Positions 53,167 to 61,553 of a stretch of 64,000 nt of DNA are shown in pieces. Below the pieces are notes generated by a model, which was not told where the DNA came from, made no database searches, and saw only the letters and a list, made by a program, of their open reading frames with translations. The first letter of the stretch is position 1, and every line of letters starts with the position of its first letter. The stretch covers positions 62,001 through 126,000 of the forward strand of contig SMLU01000004.1 of the NCBI GenBank assembly GCA_007859745.1, read 5' to 3'. Both the position numbers and the translations under genes were made by a program. This DNA is from Phycisphaerae bacterium RAS1. Its GTDB lineage: Bacteria > Planctomycetota > Phycisphaerae > UBA1845 > Fen-1342.

Positions 53167-54690
53167 ATGAGTGTCGTCGCAAAGACAGCATCCGCAGACG
53201 CCTGCCCGCTCCTCATCGCCGGCGAGTGGGCCGGCTCAAACGCCACGCGCTTCGCCGACGTCTGGAACCCCTCCAGCGGCGAGGTGATCGCCCGCACGCC
53301 GCTGTGCGAAGCCGACGAAATCGATCGGGCCGTACAGGCGGCGGCGAAGGCGTTTCCGGCGTGGCGCGAGACGCCTGCGCCCGACCGCGCCCGCGTCATG
53401 TTCCGCTTTCGCGAGCTGCTGGCCCGCGACGCGGAAAACCTGGCCCGCATCGTCACGCGCGAGCACGGAAAAACGCTGGCCGAGTCGCGCGCCTCCGTGC
53501 AGCGCGGGCTCGAAATGGTTGAATTCGCCTGCGGCCTGCCGGCGCTGCTGGCCGGAGAGATCGTCGAGAACCTCGCTCCCTCGGTCGATTGCGAGACGGT
53601 GCGGCATCCGCTGGGCGTTGTCGTCGGCGTCACGCCGTTCAACTTCCCGGCGATGGTCCCGCTGTGGATGTTCCCGAACGCGCTGGTGTGCGGAAATTGC
53701 TTCGTGCTCAAGCCGTCGGAGCGCGTGCCGCTCTCCGCCATTCGCCTCGGCGAGCTGCTGGTTGAAGCCGGTGTGCCGGCGGGCGTTTTTTCGATCGTCC
53801 ACGGCGACCGGGTCGCGGTTGACGCCCTGCTCACCCACCCGCTCGTCCAGGCGATCTCGTTTGTCGGCTCGACCACGGTCGCGCGCCACATCTACACCAC
53901 CGGGACGGCACACGGGAAACGCGTGCAGGCCAACGGCGGCGCGAAGAATCACATCATCATCATGCCCGACGCCGACCTCGACCTGACCGTTCCGGCGCTG
54001 CAGGCCGCGGCTTTCGGCTGCGCCGGCGAGCGCTGCATGGCCGCCAGCCTGGCCCTGCCGGTCGGAAACATCGCGGACGAGCTCGTCACGCGCCTCGCCG
54101 GCGCCGCCGCGACGATGCGCGTCGGCCGCACGGACATCGGCGCTGACGTGGACATGGGCCCGCTGATCACCCGCGCGCACGCCGACCGCGTACGGGCCCA
54201 CGTCGACACCGCCCAGAGCGAGGGCGCCCGCGTGGTGACCGACGGCCGCACGACGCGCGTCGCCGACGCTCCCGGCGGTTTCTTTTTCGGCCCGACCGTT
54301 GTTGATCACGTGAAACGCGGCATGAGAATCGCGCGCGACGAGGTTTTCGGCCCGGTGCTGAGCGTCACGCGCGTCGGCTCGCTCGACGAAGCGCTGGCGC
54401 TCGGCGACGCCTGCGAATACGGCAACGGCGCGGTGATCTACACGCGCAGCGGCCGCGCGGCGCGCGAGTTCAAGCGCCGCTTCAACGCCGGCATGATCGG
54501 CGTCAACGTCGGCGTCCCGGCCCCGATGGCGTGGTTCCCGTTCACCGGCTGGAACGCATCGTTCTTCGGCGATCTGCACATCCAGGGGCGCGAGGGAATG
54601 CTGTTCTACACGCAGCAGCGCATGACGATGACGCGCTGGCCTGAATCGCGCGACAAGTTTGACCCTGTTTGGCGGCCGGGGAAAGCATAG
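53167..54690 (+). CDS. mmsA: Methylmalonate-semialdehyde dehydrogenase (CoA-acylating)
   Basis: 507 residues, the normal length. Aldehyde dehydrogenase blocks: PFNFPAMVPLWMFPNALVCG, KPSERVPLSA, FVGSTTVARHIY and catalytic Cys290 in FGCAGERCMAAS. PFNFPAMVPLWM and GERCMA are the marks of the CoA-dependent MMSDH branch, which turns methylmalonate semialdehyde into propionyl-CoA in valine or inositol breakdown. Other pathway genes are not adjacent. Confidence 0.93.
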   Translation: MSVVAKTASADACPLLIAGEWAGSNATRFADVWNPSSGEVIARTPLCEADEIDRAVQAAAKAFPAWRETPAPDRARVMFRFRELLARDAENLARIVTREHGKTLAESRASVQRGLEMVEFACGLPALLAGEIVENLAPSVDCETVRHPLGVVVGVTPFNFPAMVPLWMFPNALVCGNCFVLKPSERVPLSAIRLGELLVEAGVPAGVFSIVHGDRVAVDALLTHPLVQAISFVGSTTVARHIYTTGTAHGKRVQANGGAKNHIIIMPDADLDLTVPALQAAAFGCAGERCMAASLALPVGNIADELVTRLAGAAATMRVGRTDIGADVDMGPLITRAHADRVRAHVDTAQSEGARVVTDGRTTRVADAPGGFFFGPTVVDHVKRGMRIARDEVFGPVLSVTRVGSLDEALALGDACEYGNGAVIYTRSGRAAREFKRRFNAGMIGVNVGVPAPMAWFPFTGWNASFFGDLHIQGREGMLFYTQQRMTMTRWPESRDKFDPVWRPGKA

Positions 54691-55064
54691 CGCGCACGCG
54701 AGTTTGCCCATTTTTCCGGGCGGGCGGCCTTTCTGTCCTAACTCGCCGCGCCAAGCGGCGGGTTGACGATCATGAGCGATCGGCCCCACGCAGGCCGCGG
54801 GCGTCACCCCGCCGCTTGGCGCGGCGGGTTCGGACAAGCGCGCAGGCTTGCGTGGGGTCTTTGGGCACACCCGGGGTATGGTCGGCCGCGCTCGCTATTT
54901 CGCCGGACTGCGATTAGATTGCCACATTGTTCCGATCCGGCGATGGTCTGGCCGGCCCGGTCTGTACTCGATCGCATCGCTCTGCGGCCCCCGTCGCCGA
55001 ACCGGCCTGCCGACCGGCTGGCCAATACGGTCTGACCTGTCGGCGGGCTGCAAAGGAATTACCT
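54691..55064. other. Gap with family A copy 5
   Basis: 374 bases. The family A element is at 54737-54833. The last 200 bases hold GGCCGG/CCGGCC palindromes and AAAGGA at 55052-55057, the ribosome site of the next gene. No separate gene supported. Confidence 0.5.
54737..54833. repeat. Family A palindromic element, copy 5
   Basis: 97 bp. The left arm is altered at its outer end (CCTAACTCGCCGCGCCAAGC); the right arm is canonical. Its centre (GACGATCATGAGCGATCGGC) is close to the reverse of copy 2. Confidence 0.9.
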
Positions 55065-56564
55065 TTGATATATGACTCGCCGCGCGCCGTGCGTTTCGCC
55101 GTCGCGGCCCTGGCCGGCGTCGCAATTCTCGCGCCGTCCGGCTGCATCAGCGAACAATCGTTCAAGATGCAGCCCGGCGACGTGGTCCACGCCAGCACCA
55201 TCGGACGACCGGACGGACCGGTTTCGACGCGCGCCTGGCTGGCCGAGACTCACCGCGAGCTGGCGCATCTGCTTCCGCAAGGCGACGCCCCCGCCCTGCT
55301 CGACGCCGACTTCGCCGACACGGACGGCCGGACCACCGACGTCTATCGCCATTTCAGCCTTGATCCGAACAAGCTGAGCATGATCTTCGCCAATTGGGAC
55401 GGCCTGATCCACAGCGCGCAGGCCTTCGCCGGTCCCTACGGCGGCGACGCGGCGGCCGCCTGGCCGCAGTTCGAGGAAACCTGGATCCCGGTCACGGACG
55501 AAATCAGCCTCTGTGGACGACTCGGCATCGTCCGAACCGACGACGGCGTCCCGGCGTCGGCCGACTGTATCGTCATCGTTCCCGGACTGCTGGCCGACAA
55601 CGCCGTCAAGCGCAACGCCGACCTGGCCAGCGCCCTGCTTCAGGCCGGGCATCACGTCCTGGCGCTCGAGCCGCGCGGTCACGGCCAGACCGACACTCGC
55701 TTTCCCAACGTCGGCGACGATTTCGGCGTGCTGTCGGTTGGCGACCTGATTGTCGTTTCCGAGTGGCTCGAAGCGCTGCCCTTTGTCCGGCACACCGGCC
55801 TGGTCGGTTACTGCTGGGGCGGCAACCAGGCGCTGCTCGCCGCCTGGTTCGACGGCCGCGGCGAGACGGACCCGAGCATCACCGACGGCCTGGCGCCCTA
55901 CCTTCGCCCGCTCTCGGCGCGGCGGCACTTTGAGGCCGGCATCCTCGCGTTTTCGCCGGTGATCCGCTTTGAGGACCTGATCGATAAACTCGAGCGGCCC
56001 TGGACGGTGCTCTCGCGACCCGAGCTGGCGACGGTGCAGTCGATCATCCGGGATCGCATGACTTACAAGGGGCATCCCGAAATCAGCGGCAGCCTGCGAA
56101 AGTTGATCGTCTTTGAAAGCGCGCATTGCGGCGTGCGTTACGCTGATCTTGTCGTTGATGGGCTTCGCTTCCTGCGATTCCTGCCCCACCGCGACCTGCC
56201 CGCGAGCGACAAGCTCGGAAAAGCCCGCGTGCCGGTGCTGATCGTGCACGGCGCCAACGACCCGCTCGGCTCGGCGCAAGACGTCGCCGACCTGATCACG
56301 GGTGAAGCCAACACCAACGTCGCGGCGCTGATTCTGGCCGGGGGCGGACACAACGGATTCGCGGCCTACGCCCGCTCCTACTATTTCAGCCTGATCGTCA
56401 ACTACTTTGATGCGCGCCACGGCGCCGCGGCGTGCATCGAGGCCGGCGCCGCACGCATGGCTCGCCGACCCGACGACGGCGCCGCGCCACTTGTCACACG
56501 CCCTGGGGCCGCTTCGTCCGTCGGTGCTGATGGGCGACCGCGCGCCCGCGTGATCGTGGACTGA
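55065..56564 (+). CDS. Lipoprotein alpha/beta hydrolase with Cys nucleophile (PhaC-like)
   Basis: 499 residues from a TTG at 55065, set by AAAGGA 7 bases upstream; it gives a lipoprotein signal AVAALAGVAILAPSGC. The hydrolase core has IVIVPGLLADN, EPRGHGQTDTRFPN, a nucleophile elbow GYCWGG with Cys250, Asp399 in HGANDPLG and His429 in AGGGHNGF. A Cys in this elbow is characteristic of polyhydroxyalkanoate synthases and dienelactone hydrolases rather than esterases. The protein lacks other clear PhaC marks, and a lipid-anchored, exported position would be odd for PhaC. Function is uncertain. Confidence 0.75.
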   Translation: MIYDSPRAVRFAVAALAGVAILAPSGCISEQSFKMQPGDVVHASTIGRPDGPVSTRAWLAETHRELAHLLPQGDAPALLDADFADTDGRTTDVYRHFSLDPNKLSMIFANWDGLIHSAQAFAGPYGGDAAAAWPQFEETWIPVTDEISLCGRLGIVRTDDGVPASADCIVIVPGLLADNAVKRNADLASALLQAGHHVLALEPRGHGQTDTRFPNVGDDFGVLSVGDLIVVSEWLEALPFVRHTGLVGYCWGGNQALLAAWFDGRGETDPSITDGLAPYLRPLSARRHFEAGILAFSPVIRFEDLIDKLERPWTVLSRPELATVQSIIRDRMTYKGHPEISGSLRKLIVFESAHCGVRYADLVVDGLRFLRFLPHRDLPASDKLGKARVPVLIVHGANDPLGSAQDVADLITGEANTNVAALILAGGGHNGFAAYARSYYFSLIVNYFDARHGAAACIEAGAARMARRPDDGAAPLVTRPGAASSVGADGRPRARVIVD

Positions 56565-56603
56565 GGGGGGAGTGCGGGCGTCTGAAACTTCAGACTTCTT
56601 CAT

Positions 56604-56666
56604 GTGGAACGCGCAACTTGCCCGTTCCTGAGACCGCGGGGGCGGGCGAGACGCCCGTCCCACCCA
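56604..56666. repeat. Family C repeat cluster
   Basis: A diverged GTGGAACGCGCAACTTGCCC unit followed by GGCGGGCGAGACGCCCGTCC, ending CACCC, in the gap before the VOC gene. Confidence 0.75.
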
Positions 56667-56679
56667 ATCGGAGCGACCC

Positions 56680-57165
56680 GTGACGCGACCTGGTCTTTGC
56701 GTACTGGCGTGTTTCATCGGCGGTTGGGCATCGATGCAGACAGCCGCGCCGCCGACCACTCAACCGTCCACGGAGAAACCGATGAGACTCGGCAATTTCT
56801 CGGTCAGCCTAGCGGTCAAGGACCTCGCAGCGTCACGCGCCTTCTACGAGAAACTCGGCTTTCGCGCGATCACCGGTAACGGCAAGAACTGGCTCATCCT
56901 GCAGAACGAAACCGCCACGATCGGGCTGTTTCAGGGGGCGTTCGAAAAGAACATTCTGACGTTCAATCCCGGCTGGGACCGCAGCGGCGCCACCTTGCCC
57001 GACTTCGACGACGTGCGCGACATTCAGAAAGCGCTCAAGGCGCGCGGCCTCACCCTGGCAATCACCGCCGATGAATCGACAACCGGCCCGGCGAGCTTCA
57101 CCCTCGTTGATCCGGACGGGAACCAGGTCCTTGTTGATCAGCATGTGCCCAGGCCGGGCAAGTAG
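56680..57165 (+). CDS. VOC (glyoxalase/bleomycin-resistance) family protein
   Basis: 161 residues from a GTG at 56680, which yields a short hydrophobic leader (LCVLACFIGGW) and a Thr/Pro linker, suggesting export; an ATG at 56782 (MRLGNFSVSLAVKD) would give a cytosolic form. The VOC fold shows SVSLAVKDLAASRAFYEKLG, then FTLVDPDGNQVLVDQH, with the Glu/His/Asp metal set incomplete by eye. Substrate unknown. Confidence 0.8.
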   Translation: MTRPGLCVLACFIGGWASMQTAAPPTTQPSTEKPMRLGNFSVSLAVKDLAASRAFYEKLGFRAITGNGKNWLILQNETATIGLFQGAFEKNILTFNPGWDRSGATLPDFDDVRDIQKALKARGLTLAITADESTTGPASFTLVDPDGNQVLVDQHVPRPGK

Positions 57166-57268
57166 CTTCCTCGACCGGGCGTGCAGAGTTCGGCATTGCA
57201 CGAGCGGCCCGCGGGACGACTCAAACCCGGCCTGTTTGCGGCCCCGCGCCGCCCCCAGATTGCCACGC

Positions 57269-57577
57269 ATGACGCTTGACTGTCTCCAGCTCACTGAATC
57301 CCCGGCCGGCGTCGAATTCCAGATCAAGGTCGTCCCCGGCGCGTCGCGCGACCGAGTCGCCGGAGTGCTCGGAACGGCGTTGAAGATCGCCGTTTCCGCC
57401 CCGCCGGAGGCCGGGAAGGCCAACGCCGCGATCATCGAACTGCTCGCGGCACGACTGGCGGTCCGCCGGAAGGACGTCGAAATCGTGTCCGGGCACACGC
57501 AGGCGCGGAAGCGCATTCGCGTTGCCGGCGTCAGCGCGGTTGAAGTTCGTCAGAGATTGAGGCAGAGCGACGGCTAG
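57269..57577 (+). CDS. DUF167 (YggU) family protein
   Basis: 102 residues from the ATG at 57269. It matches the YggU fold: FQIKVVPGASRDRVAGVLG, LKIAVSAPPEAGKANAAII and VEIVSGHTQARKRIRVAG. The family is widespread, small and of unknown function. No adjacent YggT gene is seen here. It lies 103 bases after the VOC gene on the same strand. Confidence 0.93.
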   Translation: MTLDCLQLTESPAGVEFQIKVVPGASRDRVAGVLGTALKIAVSAPPEAGKANAAIIELLAARLAVRRKDVEIVSGHTQARKRIRVAGVSAVEVRQRLRQSDG

Positions 57578-57580
57578 ACT

Positions 57581-57775
57581 TCAGGGCTTTTCGGCCGGGG
57601 GCTTGGGCGGGGGAACTTTCTGGATTGACAGGTTGCGGTAATACGCCTCCTTCGCGAAACGCGCGTGGTCGGCCTCGGCCTCGGCTTCCGTGCGATACTT
57701 GCCGAGCGTGACCGTCTGGCCGTCGCCGGCGATGCCGACGATGCGAAAGAGGATCGGGGGCAATGGTGCTTTCAT
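57581..57775 (-). CDS. Small protein of unknown function
   Basis: 64 residues. Reads as beta then helix: LFRIVGIAGDGQTVTLGKYR, then TEAEAEADHARFAKEAYYRN, ending with a proline-rich KVPPPKPPAEKP. The open frame and amino-acid pattern look genuine, being unlike repeat-derived sequence. It is convergent with the DUF167 gene, 3 bases apart. No family recognised. Confidence 0.6.
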   Translation of the reverse strand: MKAPLPPILFRIVGIAGDGQTVTLGKYRTEAEAEADHARFAKEAYYRNLSIQKVPPPKPPAEKP

Positions 57776-57888
57776 TCGCGCAGTTTACGTAAAAGCCGGC
57801 GAACTAGCCAGTGATCGCGGCCGCCCGACCGGCACGCGTCAGCGCGGGTGTGACTGGAGGTATTGCCGGCCTGGGCCGGCATATCTGT

Positions 57889-57986
57889 CCGAACCCGCCG
57901 CGCCAAGCGGCGGGGTCGACCTCCCCGCCCTTTGAGGCGCCACTCGCCAAGGCTCGTCAACCCGCCGCTCGGCGCGGCGGGTTCGG
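57889..57986. repeat. Family A palindromic element, copy 6
   Basis: 98 bp with arms CCGAACCCGCCGCGCCAAGC and GCTCGGCGCGGCGGGTTCGG (one change). Followed by AAAAACGGC as at copy 1. Confidence 0.9.
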
Positions 57987-58011
57987 AAAAACGGCCCGGC
58001 CGGCCCACACG

Positions 58012-58530
58012 TTACTGCGCCGGCAACCCCTTTTTTTCGCATTCGTTTCTCAGCATCGCGACAATCGGCCCGAACACCTTGCGATTCGCCTCATCCAGTT
58101 CCGCCAGTTCCTCGTGTGCCGCCAGGAGCAGCCGCAGGGCCTGCGGATCGTTTCTCACGAGCTCGGGGCAGACCATCTGCCGCAGCTCCCGCGGCGCTGC
58201 GACCTCGCCGAATTCCAGCAGCTTCGTCAGCCCCATCGTTCCGAAGTTCTTGTGGCACTCCTCCCCGCAGTGCGCAATGGTCAGCTTGCCGCCGCCCGCC
58301 CGTGTGCGGCGCAGCAGCCCCACTAGCCAGCCGGCAAACGTGCTGTCCACCCACCGGCAATCCTGGACGTCGATTACGACGCGCGGGGAGTCGTGGTGCG
58401 TGCTCAGATACGCGGCGACCAACTGCTCCGCGCTCGGGCACACGCGGTTCGTCGCCGTCCCCTCAAAGCGGATGAATAGCTCGCCGGCGGACGTTCCGAA
58501 CGAAATTCGGGGCGAGGCAGCGGCGTCCAT
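58012..58530 (-). CDS. STAS-domain protein (anti-sigma-factor-antagonist-like)
   Basis: 172 residues from the ATG at 58528-58530; the longer frame lacks support. The STAS core reads RVVIDVQDCRWVDSTFAGWL, with the DST where SpoIIAA-type proteins carry the phosphorylated Ser, followed by GGGKLTIAHCGEE. A C-terminal helical tail (LLAAHEELAELDEANRKVFG) goes beyond the domain. No anti-sigma kinase is adjacent. It diverges from the CoA-binding protein gene. Confidence 0.85.
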   Translation of the reverse strand: MDAAASPRISFGTSAGELFIRFEGTATNRVCPSAEQLVAAYLSTHHDSPRVVIDVQDCRWVDSTFAGWLVGLLRRTRAGGGKLTIAHCGEECHKNFGTMGLTKLLEFGEVAAPRELRQMVCPELVRNDPQALRLLLAAHEELAELDEANRKVFGPIVAMLRNECEKKGLPAQ

Positions 58531-58622
58531 TGATTGCGCCTCCGGTTGGTTGCGTGCGACTTTCGCGATCTTGATCGGCCGCACTATAGTCTACCTTCGG
58601 CCAGGCCTCGCGGAGAACAAGT

Positions 58623-59006
58623 ATGAAGCGCAGGACTGTCGCGATCGTAGGAGCTTCAGCCGACCGCACCAAGTACAGCAACAAATCCGTCCGCGCCCAC
58701 GTGCAGCAGGGGTGGGACGTGTACCCGGTCAATCCCAAAGGCGGCGAGGTCGAGGGACTGAAGGTCTACACGTCTCTGCGCGACGTCCCGGTGGCGCTCG
58801 ACCGCGTCACGATCTACTTGCCGCCCGCCGTCGGCGTGAAACTCCTGCCCGACATCGCCATGGTCAAACCGGCGGAGTTCATGGTGAATCCCGGCGCGGA
58901 GAGCGACGAGCTGCTGGCTGAGGCGGAGCGGCTCGGCTTATCGCCGATCCTGGCGTGCAGCATCGTCTCCGTCGGCATGACGCCGGCCGAGCTGCCGGAG
59001 CGCTAG
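58623..59006 (+). CDS. CoA-binding domain protein (YccU-like)
   Basis: 127 residues; GGAG 8 bases before the ATG. It has the nucleotide-binding start VAIVGASADRTKYSNKSVRA, then GWDVYPVNPKGGEVEGLKVY and a final block CSIVSVGMTPAELP. The family binds CoA through a Rossmann fold; its role is unknown. No partner gene is adjacent. Confidence 0.92.
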   Translation: MKRRTVAIVGASADRTKYSNKSVRAHVQQGWDVYPVNPKGGEVEGLKVYTSLRDVPVALDRVTIYLPPAVGVKLLPDIAMVKPAEFMVNPGAESDELLAEAERLGLSPILACSIVSVGMTPAELPER

Positions 59007-59192
59007 CCGTCGCGCCGCTGCTGGGCGGCCTGCTGATGACCAGCCAGGACGGGCGCGTGCTCAGCTACCGCCCGGCCCCACCCCACGGAAGCGCGTAAGC
59101 AGACAGCAACTCAAGACCCGCTCCCTCACGGTCGCGGCTCGGATGGAATCGTGCGGTAGCTTCAAGTCATCGGACGCGCGGTGAATCCAGGC
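59007..59192. other. Gap with a family B repeat and a possible coding remnant
   Basis: A family B unit lies at 59118-59143. From 59006 to the TAA at 59096-59098 an open stretch reads AVAPLLGGLLMTSQDGRVLS then YRPAPPHGSA, which looks protein-like but has no start. It may be a decayed gene end; this is weak. Confidence 0.35.
59118..59143. repeat. Family B repeat unit
   Basis: CCGCTCCCTCACGGTCGCGG then CTCGGA, the reverse orientation of the copies at 299 and 450. Confidence 0.8.
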
Positions 59193-60953
59193 TCAGTCGT
59201 CAAGCTCCTTCGCCGCGCGCGGCTTGCTCCGCTCCGGCATCCGCTCCGGCGGAACATGCATGTACGCCAGCACGTCCGCGAGGATCGCGCCCACCGCCGG
59301 CGCCGCGACCGTGCCGCCGTAGTACTTGCCCGACGAGGGCTTGTAGAGAGACACCAGCGCCACAACGCGCGGGTCGTCGCTCGGCGCCCCGCCCACGAAC
59401 GATCCGATGTACTTGCCGGGAATGTAGCCGCGCCCGCCGGGCCGCGCGATCTGGGCGGTGCCCGTCTTGCCGAAGACCTGCCAATCGGGAATCGCGGCCG
59501 ACTTGCCGGTCCCGTCCGTCACCGTTTCGACCAGCGCCTGCCGCCGGAAGAGCAGCGCCGTGGACGGCTCGAGCACGCGGCGGATCGCAATCGGCTCGGA
59601 TGTGTCCGAAAGCGTCTCACCGTCGGAGCTGATCACGCCGCGCACGATCCGCGGCCGATACAGCACCCCGCCGTTGCAGAAAACGGAAAACGCCGTGGCG
59701 ATCTGAATCGGCGTGAGGGCGATTTCCTGCCCGATCGGAATCGACTGCGTGGAGAACGGCCCCCAGCGCGAGAAATCCTGCACCAGCCCGGTGTGCTCGC
59801 CGGGCAGCTCGATGCCGGTCGCATCGCCGAAGCCGTAGGAGCGCACATACCGGCAAAGCCGCTCGTTGCCCAGGCGTGAGCCGAGCAGCGCCATGCCGAT
59901 GTTGCTCGACTTGCTGATCACCTCGTGCAGCGCCAGCGAGCCGTACGTGTGCGTGTCGTGGATGGTCCGGCTGCCAAACTGCCGCGCCGGTCCGTTGACG
60001 GCGAAGATTTCGTCCATCCGCACGCGCTGCTCGTCGAGCGCGATGGACGCGATGAACGGCTTGAAGATGCTACCGGGTTCATAGCTGTCCGAAACGCTGC
60101 GATTGCGCAGCTTCTCCTGGGCTGCCGCCAGCGCCGCGCCCGCCAGTCCCGGCGCGATCGGCTCGCGCGGGTCGAAATCGGGTACGACGGCCATTGCCAG
60201 AACCTCGCCCGTCTGCGGGTCCATCACGACCGCCGCGCCCCACTCGGCCTTGAACTGCTCCACGGCCGTGCGCAGGTGCTCCTGCGTGCGCTCCTGGATA
60301 TGTGCGTCGATCGTCAGCACGACGCTGGCGCCCATGTGCGGCGCGACGTACTCGTCCGGCAGCGTTTCCACCCGCCGCCGCAACACGTCGACGATCGCCG
60401 AGCGGCGGCCGTCGCGGCCGGTCATCTCCTCGTTGAATGCCTGCTCGATGCCGGCCAGCCCGTTCTGCTCCGCGCCCACGAACCCGATGATGTGCGCGGC
60501 CAGCGCGCCTTGCGGATAGTCGCGCACCGGTTCGTAGCGCACCGCGAACGCCCGCAGGTGCCGCCCGGCCCGCAGCGCGCTGAACCGCGCCAACTCGTCC
60601 TCGCTCACGCCGCGCTTGACCCATGCGAAGCCGCGCTCGGCTTTTTCGACCAGTTCCTGCTCCAGCGCGGACGGTTCGAGCCTCAACACGGGGGCGATGC
60701 TATAGGCCGCGAAGCGGGGATTCTCGATCTGCGAGGGATCGGCGTAGATCGAGGGTCTGCGAACACTGCCCGCCAGCACGCGCCCCTTCGTATCCAGGAT
60801 TTCGCCGCGCTGCGCGGGGATCGGTGTGGTCGCTGTGTGCTGACCGGCCGCCCGGCGGCGCAGCTCCTCGCCGCGATTCTGCTCCAGCCACGCCAGCCGC
60901 CCGGCCCCGCCGGCCAGCAGTGCGGAGACGATCAGGAAATGCAGCGCACGCAT
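59193..60953 (-). CDS. ftsI: Penicillin-binding protein 2/3 (FtsI-like)
   Basis: 586 residues from the ATG at 60951-60953 (GAGGG upstream). One N-terminal membrane segment, a dimerisation domain opening PAQRGEILDTKGRVLAGSVR, then a transpeptidase domain with SxxK at 295-298 (EPGSIFKPF), SSN (ISKSSNIGMALLG) and KTGT (VFGKTGTAQIARP). The full catalytic set shows an active peptidoglycan transpeptidase. It is the distal gene of the mraZ-rsmH-LysM-ftsL-ftsI cluster and would act at the septum. Confidence 0.95.
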   Translation of the reverse strand: MRALHFLIVSALLAGGAGRLAWLEQNRGEELRRRAAGQHTATTPIPAQRGEILDTKGRVLAGSVRRPSIYADPSQIENPRFAAYSIAPVLRLEPSALEQELVEKAERGFAWVKRGVSEDELARFSALRAGRHLRAFAVRYEPVRDYPQGALAAHIIGFVGAEQNGLAGIEQAFNEEMTGRDGRRSAIVDVLRRRVETLPDEYVAPHMGASVVLTIDAHIQERTQEHLRTAVEQFKAEWGAAVVMDPQTGEVLAMAVVPDFDPREPIAPGLAGAALAAAQEKLRNRSVSDSYEPGSIFKPFIASIALDEQRVRMDEIFAVNGPARQFGSRTIHDTHTYGSLALHEVISKSSNIGMALLGSRLGNERLCRYVRSYGFGDATGIELPGEHTGLVQDFSRWGPFSTQSIPIGQEIALTPIQIATAFSVFCNGGVLYRPRIVRGVISSDGETLSDTSEPIAIRRVLEPSTALLFRRQALVETVTDGTGKSAAIPDWQVFGKTGTAQIARPGGRGYIPGKYIGSFVGGAPSDDPRVVALVSLYKPSSGKYYGGTVAAPAVGAILADVLAYMHVPPERMPERSKPRAAKELDD

Positions 60954-61004
60954 GAGACCCTCGGTAATGTGATCCGAGTCGCGCGCGTCAGCAAGCGGCT
61001 TCAA

Positions 61005-61135
61005 GCTTCCGCTCCCTCACGGTCGCGCTCGGAACACTGGCGTCGGACCTCCGCGTGCGACGCCGAATCGTCGAATCGCCGTCGGACACAGAGGTCCGAC
61101 GCTACAGGCTCGCTACTCGCCACTCCTGAATCGGC
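61005..61135. repeat. Family B and family D units between ftsL and ftsI
   Basis: A family B unit at 61009-61032 is followed by family D copy 4 at 61041-61105 (CGTCGGACCTCCGCGTGCGA ... GTCGGACACAGAGGTCCGAC). They fill the gap between two genes of one cluster, which may weaken read-through from ftsL to ftsI. Confidence 0.75.
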
Positions 61136-61459
61136 CTATGGCTTTTTGGCCTTCGTCGGGTTCTTCTGCCGCGGGGGCAGGCGGACTTTTCCATCGTCCT
61201 TGTCCGGCTTTTTCTTCGCGGCCTCTTCGGCGCTGTCTGCCATACGCATTTCCTGTACGCGCTCGCGGATGTGAGCCGGATTGCGCCAGCGGGCAAGCTC
61301 CATTTCGCGTTGCTGCAACTCCTGCCGTGCCGCATCGATTTTCTGCTCGATCAGCGACGTCTCGTACTGCATGCGCGTCGTCTCGGCCCGCAGAATCACC
61401 GCCGCCAGCAAGATGCACAGCGCGCCGCCGAGAATGACGATCGTCCGCGTTAGCGTCAT
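61136..61459 (-). CDS. ftsL: FtsL-like septal protein
   Basis: 107 residues. A single membrane segment (about 6-24, TIVILGGALCILLAAVILRA), then a coiled coil (TSLIEQKIDAARQELQQREM) ending with a short NPAHIRERVQEMRM motif similar to FtsL, and a Lys-rich disordered tail. Position between the LysM gene and ftsI supports FtsL, which recruits FtsI through a trimer with FtsB and FtsQ. Sequence similarity across FtsL proteins is low, so the call leans on layout. Confidence 0.8.
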   Translation of the reverse strand: MTLTRTIVILGGALCILLAAVILRAETTRMQYETSLIEQKIDAARQELQQREMELARWRNPAHIRERVQEMRMADSAEEAAKKKPDKDDGKVRLPPRQKNPTKAKKP

Positions 61460-61553
61460 GCTTCAGAAGTGTACCCGCTCCAGCCTGCCGCATCCGACCA
61501 GACGAATCTGGGAGCCGGCGCTGATCGTCGCGGGTCCTTCGCCGGCGCTTCGC

